From assembly GCA_023299965.1 (NCBI GenBank), contig JALZVN010000021.1, forward strand, positions 1-7,178: a stretch of DNA of 7,178 nucleotides, written 5' to 3'. Numbering within the stretch: position 1 is the first letter of the stretch; each line of letters begins with the position of its first letter. Made by a program: the position numbers and the translations under genes. Of this stretch, positions 1 to 6,064 are shown piece after piece. The DNA comes from Saprospiraceae bacterium (lineage in GTDB: Bacteria > Bacteroidota > Bacteroidia > Chitinophagales > Saprospiraceae). The notes below the pieces were generated by a model that did not search any database, was not told where the DNA came from, and saw nothing but the letters and a program-made list of their open reading frames with translations.

Positions 1-821
1 CCTAGCATAAACCACCTAACTCTTTGCTCTGAAGTACCATGCGTAAATGAATCCGGCACGACGTATCCTTGAGAACGCTTTTGTATCGTATCGTCCCCTA
101 TCGCATTGGCTGCATTTAATGCTTCTTCAATATCGCCTTCTTCTAGGATGCCCTTCATCTTTTCGGCGTGGTGCGTCCAAACCCCTGAAAGGAAATCAGC
201 TTGTAACTCAAGCCTAGTCGAAAGATCGTTATATTCTGTCTCACTTACTCTACCTCTTTTTTGATGCACTTGGTCCGTGATGCCTAACTGACGCTGTATG
301 TGATGCGCCACCTCATGGGCGACTACATATGCCATCGCAAAATCTCCTGGTGCCCTAAATTTTTCTCTAAGCTCTCGATAAAAACTCAAATCTATATAAA
401 GCTGCTCATCCCCTGGACAGTAAAATGGACCCGCCGCTGAAGAGGTATGTCCACATGCGGACTGTACCGATCCGTCGAACAAAACCAATGTAGGTTCTCT
501 ATAATTTCTGCCGAGCTCTTCTCTAAAAATCTTTTTCCAGACATCTTCAGTATCCTTTAAGGTAACAGAAACAAACTCTGCCAACTCATCTCCTTCTCCT
601 CCTACTTGGCCCCGCGGAGCTTGCTGCTGCTGGTACTGAGTATTGCCTGCAGTGGCCCCTCCTTGCAAGAGACCAGATATATCAATATCAAAAAATGCAG
701 ATACTAGAAAAACCAAAATTATAGCTCCGATCCCGAGACCACCTGCTGTACGTGCTCCACCACTACTCATACCACGTCGATCTTCTACATTTTTACTTTT
801 TTCTCTGCCTTGCCAGCGCAT
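1..821 (-). CDS. ypfJ: YpfJ-type neutral zinc metallopeptidase, membrane-anchored (3' end cut by window edge)
   Basis: Reading the minus strand from the ATG at 821-819 gives 273 complete codons with no stop before the left edge. The N-terminus is basic (MRWQGREKSKNVEDRRG), followed by a single glycine-rich hydrophobic segment at about residues 27-44 that should anchor the protein with its catalytic part outside the cytoplasm. The zinc site is HEVAHH at residues 169-174 (H169, E170, H173), with LELQAD about 30 residues later supplying the likely third ligand, E205. The stretch SACGHTSSAAGPFYCPGDEQ, with two cysteines that may pair, and the ending PDSFTHGTSEQRVRWF are hallmarks of the E. coli YpfJ family (about 290 residues). 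Only some 10-20 C-terminal residues should be missing. The physiological substrate of the family is not established. The gene is divergent from the next one across 116 bases. Family assignment is firm; the biological role is unknown. Confidence 0.93.
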   Translation of the reverse strand, partial: MRWQGREKSKNVEDRRGMSSGGARTAGGLGIGAIILVFLVSAFFDIDISGLLQGGATAGNTQYQQQQAPRGQVGGEGDELAEFVSVTLKDTEDVWKKIFREELGRNYREPTLVLFDGSVQSACGHTSSAAGPFYCPGDEQLYIDLSFYRELREKFRAPGDFAMAYVVAHEVAHHIQRQLGITDQVHQKRGRVSETEYNDLSTRLELQADFLSGVWTHHAEKMKGILEEGDIEEALNAANAIGDDTIQKRSQGYVVPDSFTHGTSEQRVRWFML

Positions 822-937
822 ATTTTAATGTTAAAGGTTAAGAATATTTAAAATTAATACAATCCGACTACATAATAGTAATAAATGATAATCTTTACTC
901 TCAGAAACCCGTTTAAATAGGTATAATCCATAGTTTT
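822..937. promoter_or_regulatory. Divergent intergenic region between the metallopeptidase and the exported AsnB-like-labelled gene
   Basis: This AT-rich 116-base gap must hold the promoters of two divergent genes. On the minus strand a TTG followed 20 bases later by AACCTTTA is a partial match (6 of 8) to the Bacteroidota -7 box TAnnTTTG. On the plus strand TAGTTTTA lies directly against the ATG at 938, but no TTG sits at a suitable distance upstream, so I do not call it a promoter. No strong hairpin or operator-like palindrome was seen. Confidence 0.35.
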
Positions 938-2230
938 ATGCAAAGAATAATACTTACCATTTGTTTGACATTTGCCCTGAGCATTGGCTCACTGCAAGCC
1001 TCCTATCTGATAGTCCCGATGGGAGAAGATCAAAAAGATCACTTAAAAGCCTACGGAATCACTTATTGGGTGCTGAATGCAGGTATTGAAGCCTATTGGT
1101 TGTTGAATTATGATGGCGGATCATTTGCTTTCAAGCACAACAAAATTTTTGAAAAGGAATGCCTAACAAGAGGGGTCAGCTATAACGTGATACCGGATGC
1201 TCAGTTTGGTAAAATCCAGTTGGACATTTCCAATCCTGAAGTAAATCAAGATGTCATCAAGTTGGAAGTTGCTCCAAAAATCGCAGTGTATACCCCAGAC
1301 GTCAATGCACGTGGTGAAAAAGTACAACCTTGGGATGATGCAGTAACGATGGTTTTGACCTATGCCGAGATACCCTATGACGTAATCTATGATCGTGAGG
1401 TCTTGGATGACAAACTCTCTGAGTATGATTGGCTGCACCTGCATCATGAAGACTTTACGGGGCAATATGGTAAGTTTTATAGAAGCTTTCATAGTCAGAC
1501 TTGGTATAAGCAAACTGTAAAAAGGATGGAATCTTTAGCGGATGAACTGGGTTTTGAAAAAGTATCTCAGCTCAAACTCGCGGTCGTAAAGAAAATCCAA
1601 GAATACGTAGTGGGTGGTGGATTCATGTTTGCAATGTGTTCAGCTACAGATACTTACGACATCGCCCTGGCAGCAGAAGGTCTAGATATATGTGACCATA
1701 TGTACGATGGTGATGGGCAAGACGGTAACGCACAAAATAATTTGGACTATAGCAAAACCTTTGCTTTCAAGGACTTTAGATTGAAAACGGATCCACTGGT
1801 ATATGAATACAGCTCTATAGATCATGGTCCAGAAAGTAATCCTAAACGTAATGTGCAATCAAAGTCAGATTACTTCACTTTATTTGACTTTTCAGCAAAA
1901 TGGGATCCTGTTCCATCTATGTTGACGCAGTGTCACACTAGGACTGTAAAAGGGTTTATGGGGCAAACAACTGCTTACTTAAAAAATCAGATCAAATCTA
2001 ATGTATTGATCATGGGTGAGAATAAGCCTGCTAATGAAGCTCGATACATACATAGTACTATAGGAAAGGGATTCTGGACATTCTATGGGGGGCACGATCC
2101 TGAGGATTATCGCCACTTTATTAATGATCCTGAAACGGACTTGAGTTTGCATCCAAACTCACCTGGTTATAGATTAATCTTGAATAATGTACTTTTTCCT
2201 GCAGCTAAAAAGAAGAAGAGAAAGACCTAG
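938..2230 (+). CDS. Exported Bacteroidota family protein, often labelled 'asparagine synthetase B' (label not supported)
   Basis: A 430-residue protein with a clear Sec signal peptide: basic start MQR, hydrophobic core, and a probable cleavage after SLQA (residue 21). The segment after it (LIVPMGEDQKDHLKAYGITY, residues 24-43, then WLLNYDGGSF at 54-63) matches what I recall of a family widespread in Bacteroidota and named asparagine synthetase B in databases. True AsnB is cytoplasmic, starts with a catalytic Cys2, and carries an SGGxDSS ATP loop; neither is present. The part from KIAVYTP (114-120) onward looks like an alternating alpha/beta fold: GGGFMFAMCSATD (226-238) resembles a class I amidotransferase nucleophile elbow centred on C234, and GGHDPEDYRH (384-393) could supply a histidine. 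The C-terminus is strongly basic (KKKKRK). The ATG at 938 has no Shine-Dalgarno site. It lies 124 bases upstream of lolA on the same strand. Function unknown; the fold reading is inference. Confidence 0.88.
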   Translation: MQRIILTICLTFALSIGSLQASYLIVPMGEDQKDHLKAYGITYWVLNAGIEAYWLLNYDGGSFAFKHNKIFEKECLTRGVSYNVIPDAQFGKIQLDISNPEVNQDVIKLEVAPKIAVYTPDVNARGEKVQPWDDAVTMVLTYAEIPYDVIYDREVLDDKLSEYDWLHLHHEDFTGQYGKFYRSFHSQTWYKQTVKRMESLADELGFEKVSQLKLAVVKKIQEYVVGGGFMFAMCSATDTYDIALAAEGLDICDHMYDGDGQDGNAQNNLDYSKTFAFKDFRLKTDPLVYEYSSIDHGPESNPKRNVQSKSDYFTLFDFSAKWDPVPSMLTQCHTRTVKGFMGQTTAYLKNQIKSNVLIMGENKPANEARYIHSTIGKGFWTFYGGHDPEDYRHFINDPETDLSLHPNSPGYRLILNNVLFPAAKKKKRKT

Positions 2231-2282
2231 TCTCTGTCTTGTCTATTTGGTTAGATCATCCTGGGGCAACTTGCATTAACAT

Positions 2283-2316
2283 TTGTTTAACCCCACCTTG
2301 ATTGACCTTAACTTTC
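2283..2316 (+). promoter_or_regulatory. Candidate Bacteroidota-type promoter for lolA
   Basis: TTG at 2283-2285, a 23-base spacer, and TAACTTTC at 2309-2316 match the Bacteroidota sigma factor consensus TTG-N17-23-TAnnTTTG at 7 of 8 positions in the -7 box. Transcription would begin near 2320, leaving a leader of about 35 bases before the ATG cluster at 2355. It suggests lolA can be transcribed on its own even though the upstream gene has the same orientation. This is a visual match only. Confidence 0.4.
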
Positions 2317-2354
2317 ATAAACCGTTTATTGTGTATAATAAACATGTATTCGAT

Positions 2355-3050
2355 ATGATGATGAATTTGAAATATATACCTGCCATGTTTTTGTTGCTTC
2401 TTTTTAGTGCAAGTAGTTTTGCTCAAGAGAATCAATACTTAACTACAGCAGATAGTGATCCAGCAGCACTTCAGCTTTTGAATAAGCTGAAGGCAAAATA
2501 TGAGTCTTTTGATAATATGAAGATGGATTTTTCGCTAGAGATCGAAATACCTGAGGAAGAAATGCTCGTCCAAAAGGGACAAATCTTCCAACATGATAAG
2601 AAATTCCATTTGGACTTTGAACAGCAAGCCGTCATCTCCAACGGAGATTTGGTATGGATACATCTAAAGAATAACAATGAGGTACAAATCCATAGTGCTG
2701 CTATGCTGGAAGAAGAGGATAGCTTTATGAGTCCTCAGAATCTATTGAAGCTATACGAAAGCGATGCTTTTATTTTCGCTATTAGCGATGAAATCGTAAG
2801 AGATGGCAAAACTGTAGCCTTAATCGAATGTAAGCCTATAGACTCAGAAAGTGAATTCTCTAAGTTAAGAATGACTGTAGATACTAAGAAAATCAATATG
2901 GTAAGTGTAAAGGCGTTTTCTAAAGATGGCTCTAGATATACTTTTATCAATGATGAGCTAGCCTCTAATATTGATATCCCTTCTGATAAATTTCAATTTG
3001 ACACCAAGAAATTTCCAGATATTTATGTTGAAGATATGAGAGATAATTAA
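2355..3050 (+). CDS. lolA: LolA-type outer-membrane lipoprotein carrier protein
   Basis: Periplasmic chaperone that carries acylated lipoproteins from the LolCDE exporter to the outer membrane. From the ATG at 2355 it has 231 residues. The frame is open upstream to a TTG at 2283, but that adds 24 residues ahead of an otherwise standard signal peptide and overlaps a candidate promoter, so I prefer 2355 or one of the in-frame ATGs at 2358 and 2361 (three consecutive ATG codons). The signal peptide runs through the hydrophobic LLLLFSASSFA, with cleavage before QENQ (after residue 23). The mature part shows the LolA pattern: an N-terminal helix (ALQLLNKLKAKYESFDNMKM), a run of antiparallel strands (KGQIFQHDKKFHLDF, NGDLVWIHLKNNNEVQIH), a mid-protein helix at PQNLLKLYESDAF, and the closing FQFDTKKFPDIYVEDMRD. 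Length fits Bacteroidota LolA. Its own terminator follows 26 bases after the stop. Confidence 0.9.
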   Translation: MMMNLKYIPAMFLLLLFSASSFAQENQYLTTADSDPAALQLLNKLKAKYESFDNMKMDFSLEIEIPEEEMLVQKGQIFQHDKKFHLDFEQQAVISNGDLVWIHLKNNNEVQIHSAAMLEEEDSFMSPQNLLKLYESDAFIFAISDEIVRDGKTVALIECKPIDSESEFSKLRMTVDTKKINMVSVKAFSKDGSRYTFINDELASNIDIPSDKFQFDTKKFPDIYVEDMRDN

Positions 3051-3075
3051 TTTCAAGCTATTTATAAATTTGCTT

Positions 3076-3114
3076 AAAAGGCGCAATCTGAAGTTTTCAG
3101 GTTGCGCCTTTTTT
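3076..3114 (+). terminator. Rho-independent terminator of lolA
   Basis: A 17-bp stem with one G-U pair (3076-3092 against 3096-3112, core AAAAGGCGCAA/TTGCGCCTTTT), a 3-base loop and a T6 run from 3109. It starts 26 bases after the lolA stop. Because the left arm is preceded by only a short A run, it may also weakly terminate the convergent minus-strand gene whose stop is at 3193. Confidence 0.88.
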
Positions 3115-3192
3115 ATTAGCTCTTTTCGAATATGCCGCAATTTATAACTAGGTTTATAGCAGTGCCCTAGAATATAGTTTCCGTTGTCGAGA

Positions 3193-3804
3193 CTACTGCC
3201 TAATCAATACGATACCTCTAAAAATTGCTTCCTTTCTTTTCATCTTGTAACGTTCCGAATCCAAACGGATAGTAATACACTCTTCTCTATTCTTTGTTTC
3301 ATTATGTTTTATAAAGTCAGAAATTGCGAAAGGTAGTGCTGATGCTTTCGAAGCCTTTTTCAATTCCTTGAAAGTAAAAGATCTAGGTAAATCCTTAGAT
3401 ATCCCCTCAATATCAGCATGAATTTTTGCTATTTCTTTATCCTCTACTTTATATTCAAGAAAGATCTGCCTTGTTAAATTACTAGTTGGTTCAAAGAGAA
3501 CATATTGATTATACTTTTCTGGAAAATCAGACTTTATCCGATTGATTATTTTCACCTCTTTTTTATTTAGCGAATTAATAGAAGTGTATAAGTCTAATTT
3601 CAATCTTTTCTTTACTCTACCATCGAAGTCGCTAAGGATCTTGCATATGTATACCGTCCGATTAAAGGAGCCAATCTTGACATCTTGTACAGCTAGGCTA
3701 AATTCTTCATAGAATAGATTTCTATTGTAGATCACTTGTCCAAATCCATCTTCAGTAGCAACCCATTGTCCAATATCAAAAAGTTTTTCTTCGCGTTTTA
3801 TCAT
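3193..3804 (-). CDS. Hypothetical cytoplasmic protein, 203 residues, no recognised family
   Basis: I do not recognise this protein. The frame extends upstream to a TTG at 3846, but the first ATG (3804-3802) with an AGGAAAG just before it is the more likely start, giving MIKREEKLFDIGQWVATEDG and onward. There is no signal peptide or membrane segment, and the protein is rich in Lys and Glu. The N-terminal 70 or so residues (FDIGQWVATEDGFGQVIYN, then VYICKILSDFDG) look like short beta strands with a GxW...DGxGQV pattern seen in small SH3-like barrels; the C-terminal half (KEIAKIHADIEGI, FTFKELKKASKASALPFAI) is mostly helical. The gene sits alone between two hairpins, convergent to lolA and downstream of a terminated operon, so neighbours give no functional hint. 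A real gene is likely from its length and even amino-acid make-up. Confidence 0.65.
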   Translation of the reverse strand: MIKREEKLFDIGQWVATEDGFGQVIYNRNLFYEEFSLAVQDVKIGSFNRTVYICKILSDFDGRVKKRLKLDLYTSINSLNKKEVKIINRIKSDFPEKYNQYVLFEPTSNLTRQIFLEYKVEDKEIAKIHADIEGISKDLPRSFTFKELKKASKASALPFAISDFIKHNETKNREECITIRLDSERYKMKRKEAIFRGIVLIRQ

Positions 3805-3810
3805 CTTTCC

Positions 3811-3843
3811 TAAATATATATCACTATCTAAAAGAAGCGGCAA
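3811..3843 (-). promoter_or_regulatory. Candidate promoter for the hypothetical gene, giving a very short leader
   Basis: On the minus strand, TTG (3843-3841), 22 bases, then TATATTTA (3818-3811) matches TTG-N17-23-TAnnTTTG at 7 of 8 positions in the -7 box. The ATG at 3804 lies only six bases downstream, so the message would be almost leaderless. It follows directly after the terminator of the upstream operon, which makes an independent promoter here necessary. Visual match only. Confidence 0.35.
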
Positions 3844-3851
3844 CAATAAAC

Positions 3852-3893
3852 AAAAACAGCCTTAATAGAAGTGAATCTATTAAGGCTGTTTTT
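3852..3893 (-). terminator. Rho-independent terminator after the cytochrome c peroxidase gene
   Basis: A perfect 18-bp inverted repeat (3852-3869 against 3876-3893) with a 6-base loop. On the minus strand it follows the peroxidase stop codon by 16 bases and ends in T5 then GTTT. The arms are A5/T5 at both ends, so the hairpin is symmetric and could work in both directions, although no plus-strand gene leads into it. Confidence 0.88.
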
Positions 3894-3909
3894 CTAAGTT
3901 AAAATTTTA

Positions 3910-5070
3910 TTATCTAACAAACGGATCTTCATATAAAGGATTAGTCAAGAACTCTTCATCATCAAAAGTTTTTAAGAATGCAATCAAATCACTCTTTTCT
4001 TCTTCTGTAAAGTTGAATGCTTTTGGTTGACCATTATTATCTTTTAATTCAAAATGCAGGGCTGGTGTATTTTGAATACCAGTACTATAGTGTTCAACAA
4101 CTTCTTCGATAGTAGCGAATCTACCATCGTGCATGTATGGGAAAGTAAGCGTCAAGTTTCGAAGTGATGGGACCTTGAATTCTCCTTGAGAACCAATAGT
4201 TCCAAAATCATCATCTAAAATATCAATACCATTATTGGCTTGAAGTACATTAGGTGCCCCCATAATCTCACCGTGGCAAGAAGCACATTGATTCATATAC
4301 ATCTTTTTACCTCTATTTTGTTCTGGCGAGAACATTGCAAAGTCTTGAGAAGCAATATTCATTGCTTGACCAAAGCCAATAGTACCATTAGCAGCGACAG
4401 ATAAGGCTTTATCAAAATCGGAATCAAAGCTTCCTAAAGAGTTAACAAAAACGGCTAAAGCTTCAACAGTTAATTCATTAGTGATTTTAGACTTCCCGTT
4501 AACCGCTTTGATTAATGGAATATAATAATCGTTATCGTTAATAACATCTGTAACTTCTTCAATAGTCATGCTCATTTCTTTCTCAGAGCCAAAAGTAGTA
4601 ACGATTTGCTCTTGTACAGTTCTAATAGAATTATCCCAGAAGAAAGGTACAGCGCTGATGCTTCCTGTACCGTAGTACTCTTGGAAACTAAACACCGCTC
4701 CTAGAGCAAGTGAGTTTCTATCGGTAACTTGCTCACCGATACCATCAGATACTTTTTTGTCATCAGAAAAAGCTAATTCTTGCTTATGACAACTAGCACA
4801 AGAAATAGTTCCGTCTTCAGATAATTTTTCATCATAAAATATTACTCTTCCTAAAGTAGCCATGTCCTTATCGAAAAATGCTCTTCTACCATAATACTCA
4901 GGATAATCCCATGAATATTCTGCTGGCTGCTCGTTTTGGAGATTGAGCGTATTTGCCATCAACTCATAATCATCATAATAGGTAAGTGTAAGCTCCTTAT
5001 CATTGTCAATACAGGAGGTTAAACCCATTAGCATGATAAAAACTGGTATTAGGTTTTTAATTTTTTTCAT
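3910..5070 (-). CDS. Diheme cytochrome c peroxidase / MauG-family lipoprotein
   Basis: A 386-residue lipoprotein of the bacterial cytochrome c peroxidase/MauG family, which reduces hydrogen peroxide or carries out oxidations through two c-type hemes in the periplasm. The signal ends in a lipobox LTSC with C20 as the acylated cysteine. Heme sites are CASCH at 91-95 and 262-266. Other family marks are RNS at 118-120, FFWD at 143-146 with W145 between the hemes, E165-M166 in the place of the catalytic glutamate segment, and KVPSLRNLTLTFPYMHDGRF at 299-318. Where classical peroxidases have a methionine heme ligand in an EAVxxM motif, this protein has EEVVEHY (322-328), suggesting a MauG-like tyrosine ligand, Y328. 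The ATG at 5070 has AAAGGAC just upstream and overlaps the preceding gene by 14 bases, so the two are probably translationally coupled. Family certain; substrate unknown. Confidence 0.95.
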   Translation of the reverse strand: MKKIKNLIPVFIMLMGLTSCIDNDKELTLTYYDDYELMANTLNLQNEQPAEYSWDYPEYYGRRAFFDKDMATLGRVIFYDEKLSEDGTISCASCHKQELAFSDDKKVSDGIGEQVTDRNSLALGAVFSFQEYYGTGSISAVPFFWDNSIRTVQEQIVTTFGSEKEMSMTIEEVTDVINDNDYYIPLIKAVNGKSKITNELTVEALAVFVNSLGSFDSDFDKALSVAANGTIGFGQAMNIASQDFAMFSPEQNRGKKMYMNQCASCHGEIMGAPNVLQANNGIDILDDDFGTIGSQGEFKVPSLRNLTLTFPYMHDGRFATIEEVVEHYSTGIQNTPALHFELKDNNGQPKAFNFTEEEKSDLIAFLKTFDDEEFLTNPLYEDPFVR

Positions 5071-5902
5071 GTCCTTTACTTTTTATTTTGTTAATCGCTC
5101 TATTTATTAATATGTTGAATCCTACATGGATTACGTCGTTTGCAATAAAATCTGTCAGTAAATCATCGTCGTTCTCATAGTTTAAGAGGACATAGTCCCA
5201 ATTAAAAAAGAACTTCGCAAAATCATCTCCAAACTCCAATCTAGTATTTAAATCTAGCAGGAACGAAGGCGATAAAGCGATTAACCTATCAAATCTTTCT
5301 ATTTCATCTACCGGTAAATCTCCAAATCCACCTTCATCAGAAAAGTTAAAGACTTTTCCTGTTAAGCCAATATTTAGATTTATCTTTTTGTTCGGCATGA
5401 AAGTCAATCCAGTAGAAAAAGAAATTCGTTGAATCCCTAAATCAATTTGGCTATTGCCAAGCTGATTGAAAACTCTATTGAAATCTCCGAATCCATATGA
5501 TCCTGTGCCAAATAATTTCATAGATTTATTGGCATCGAAGTCAATTATTTTATAAATCCCTATGTCAGCTGAAATCGTTCGTCCTGTTGACAAATGATCA
5601 TTAATATCCGGACTACTACTACCAAAAGAGAAAAAATTAAGCCCAACCGTAAAATTTTTATATGCCCCATAAGATAAACGAAAACTAGGAAAATCAGTAT
5701 CGCTTAAAGCTCCTGAGGCAATTTGAAGACTTATATCTCCTTTACTTGAAATGTTATCGAAAGTGGCATACTCTGGTATATAAACATTGTTTGTTAGACC
5801 ACCTATTTGGCTCGATAAGGAATTAAAAGTTATTAAACATAATATAACGCTAAGTGTCTTCAGGTATCTGTGGTGATTATTCAATTTCTGTTTGCTCTTC
5901 AA
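5057..5902 (-). CDS. Predicted outer-membrane beta-barrel protein, operon partner of the diheme peroxidase
   Basis: About 281 residues from the TTG at 5902. No ATG, and no in-frame start before an upstream stop, is available at this end; a second TTG at 5884 or a CTG at 5860 are alternatives, and the last would give a compact signal peptide (LKTLSVILCLITFNSLSSQ). The mature part is built of alternating hydrophobic/polar strands ending in aromatic residues: FPSFRLSYGAYKNFTVGLNF, SADIGIYKII, MKLFGTGSYGFGDF, ISFSTGLTFMPNKKINLNIG, FAKFFFNWDYVLLNY, DVIHVGFNILI. This is the pattern of an outer-membrane beta barrel of roughly 10-12 strands. A short basic tail follows the last strand rather than a terminal aromatic residue. 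The stop overlaps the start of the heme lipoprotein gene, so the two products likely act together in the envelope. I do not recognise a named family. Confidence 0.78.
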   Translation of the reverse strand: MKSKQKLNNHHRYLKTLSVILCLITFNSLSSQIGGLTNNVYIPEYATFDNISSKGDISLQIASGALSDTDFPSFRLSYGAYKNFTVGLNFFSFGSSSPDINDHLSTGRTISADIGIYKIIDFDANKSMKLFGTGSYGFGDFNRVFNQLGNSQIDLGIQRISFSTGLTFMPNKKINLNIGLTGKVFNFSDEGGFGDLPVDEIERFDRLIALSPSFLLDLNTRLEFGDDFAKFFFNWDYVLLNYENDDDLLTDFIANDVIHVGFNILINRAINKIKSKGHEKN

Positions 5903-5961
5903 ATATGACTAAAAATAGACAAAAAGTCCACCAAAGCACCTGCGCACTGGTTTATTAACAT
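5899..5961 (-). other. Short upstream ORF (20 codons) overlapping the barrel gene start by TTGA
   Basis: On the minus strand an ATG at 5961-5959 opens a 20-codon frame ending in TGA at 5901-5899, which overlaps the putative TTG start at 5902-5900 as TTGA. Such an arrangement could couple initiation at a weak start codon to translation of the short frame. The peptide (MLINQCAGALVDFLSIFSHI) resembles nothing I recognise, and there is no clear ribosome-binding site, so this may be chance. Confidence 0.25.
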
Positions 5962-6003
5962 TTTTTTATGTCTATAAAGTACATTTATTGCTGTATTTAA
6001 CAT

Positions 6004-6044
6004 AAAATGCCCCTCATGAGCAAAGACTTCATAAAGGGCATTTT
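6004..6044 (-). terminator. Terminator of the T9SS-exported protein gene
   Basis: Inverted repeat AAAATGCCC (6004-6012) / GGGCATTTT (6036-6044), a perfect 9-bp stem with a 23-base loop that can fold further around ATGAG/CTTCAT. On the minus strand it starts 20 bases after the stop at 6065 and ends in TTTTATGTT. This separates the gene from the downstream barrel/peroxidase operon. Confidence 0.72.
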
Positions 6045-6064
6045 GGTTGGGTACAAATTAGATT

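Noticed and set aside
643..828. Plus-strand 61-residue frame, proline-rich
   Set aside because: It lies antisense to the 5' part of the metallopeptidase gene, whose protein is clearly recognisable; the composition is that of a shadow frame.
1163..1513. Minus-strand 116-residue frame
   Set aside because: Antisense to the well-supported exported protein gene at 938-2230, with no start signal and no recognisable domain.
2262..2296. GGGG...CCCC pair downstream of the exported protein gene as a terminator
   Set aside because: Only about 5 bp of stem with poor pairing inside and no T run, so it is unlikely to stop transcription.
2283..2354. TTG at 2283 as the lolA start
   Set aside because: It would put 24 hydrophilic residues before a normal signal peptide and overlap a plausible promoter; the ATG cluster at 2355 fits better.
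2471..3140. Minus-strand frames opposite lolA and across its terminator
   Set aside because: They are antisense to a recognisable LolA; the last one runs through the terminator hairpin.
3844..3846. TTG at 3846 as the start of the hypothetical gene
   Set aside because: An ATG with an AGGAAAG ahead of it exists 14 codons downstream, and the extension (MLPLLLDSDIYLGK) has no clear purpose.
3852..3893. Perfect inverted repeat as a mobile-element end or CRISPR-like repeat
   Set aside because: It is a single copy, positioned right after a stop codon and followed by a T run, which fits a terminator; no transposase or second copy is present.
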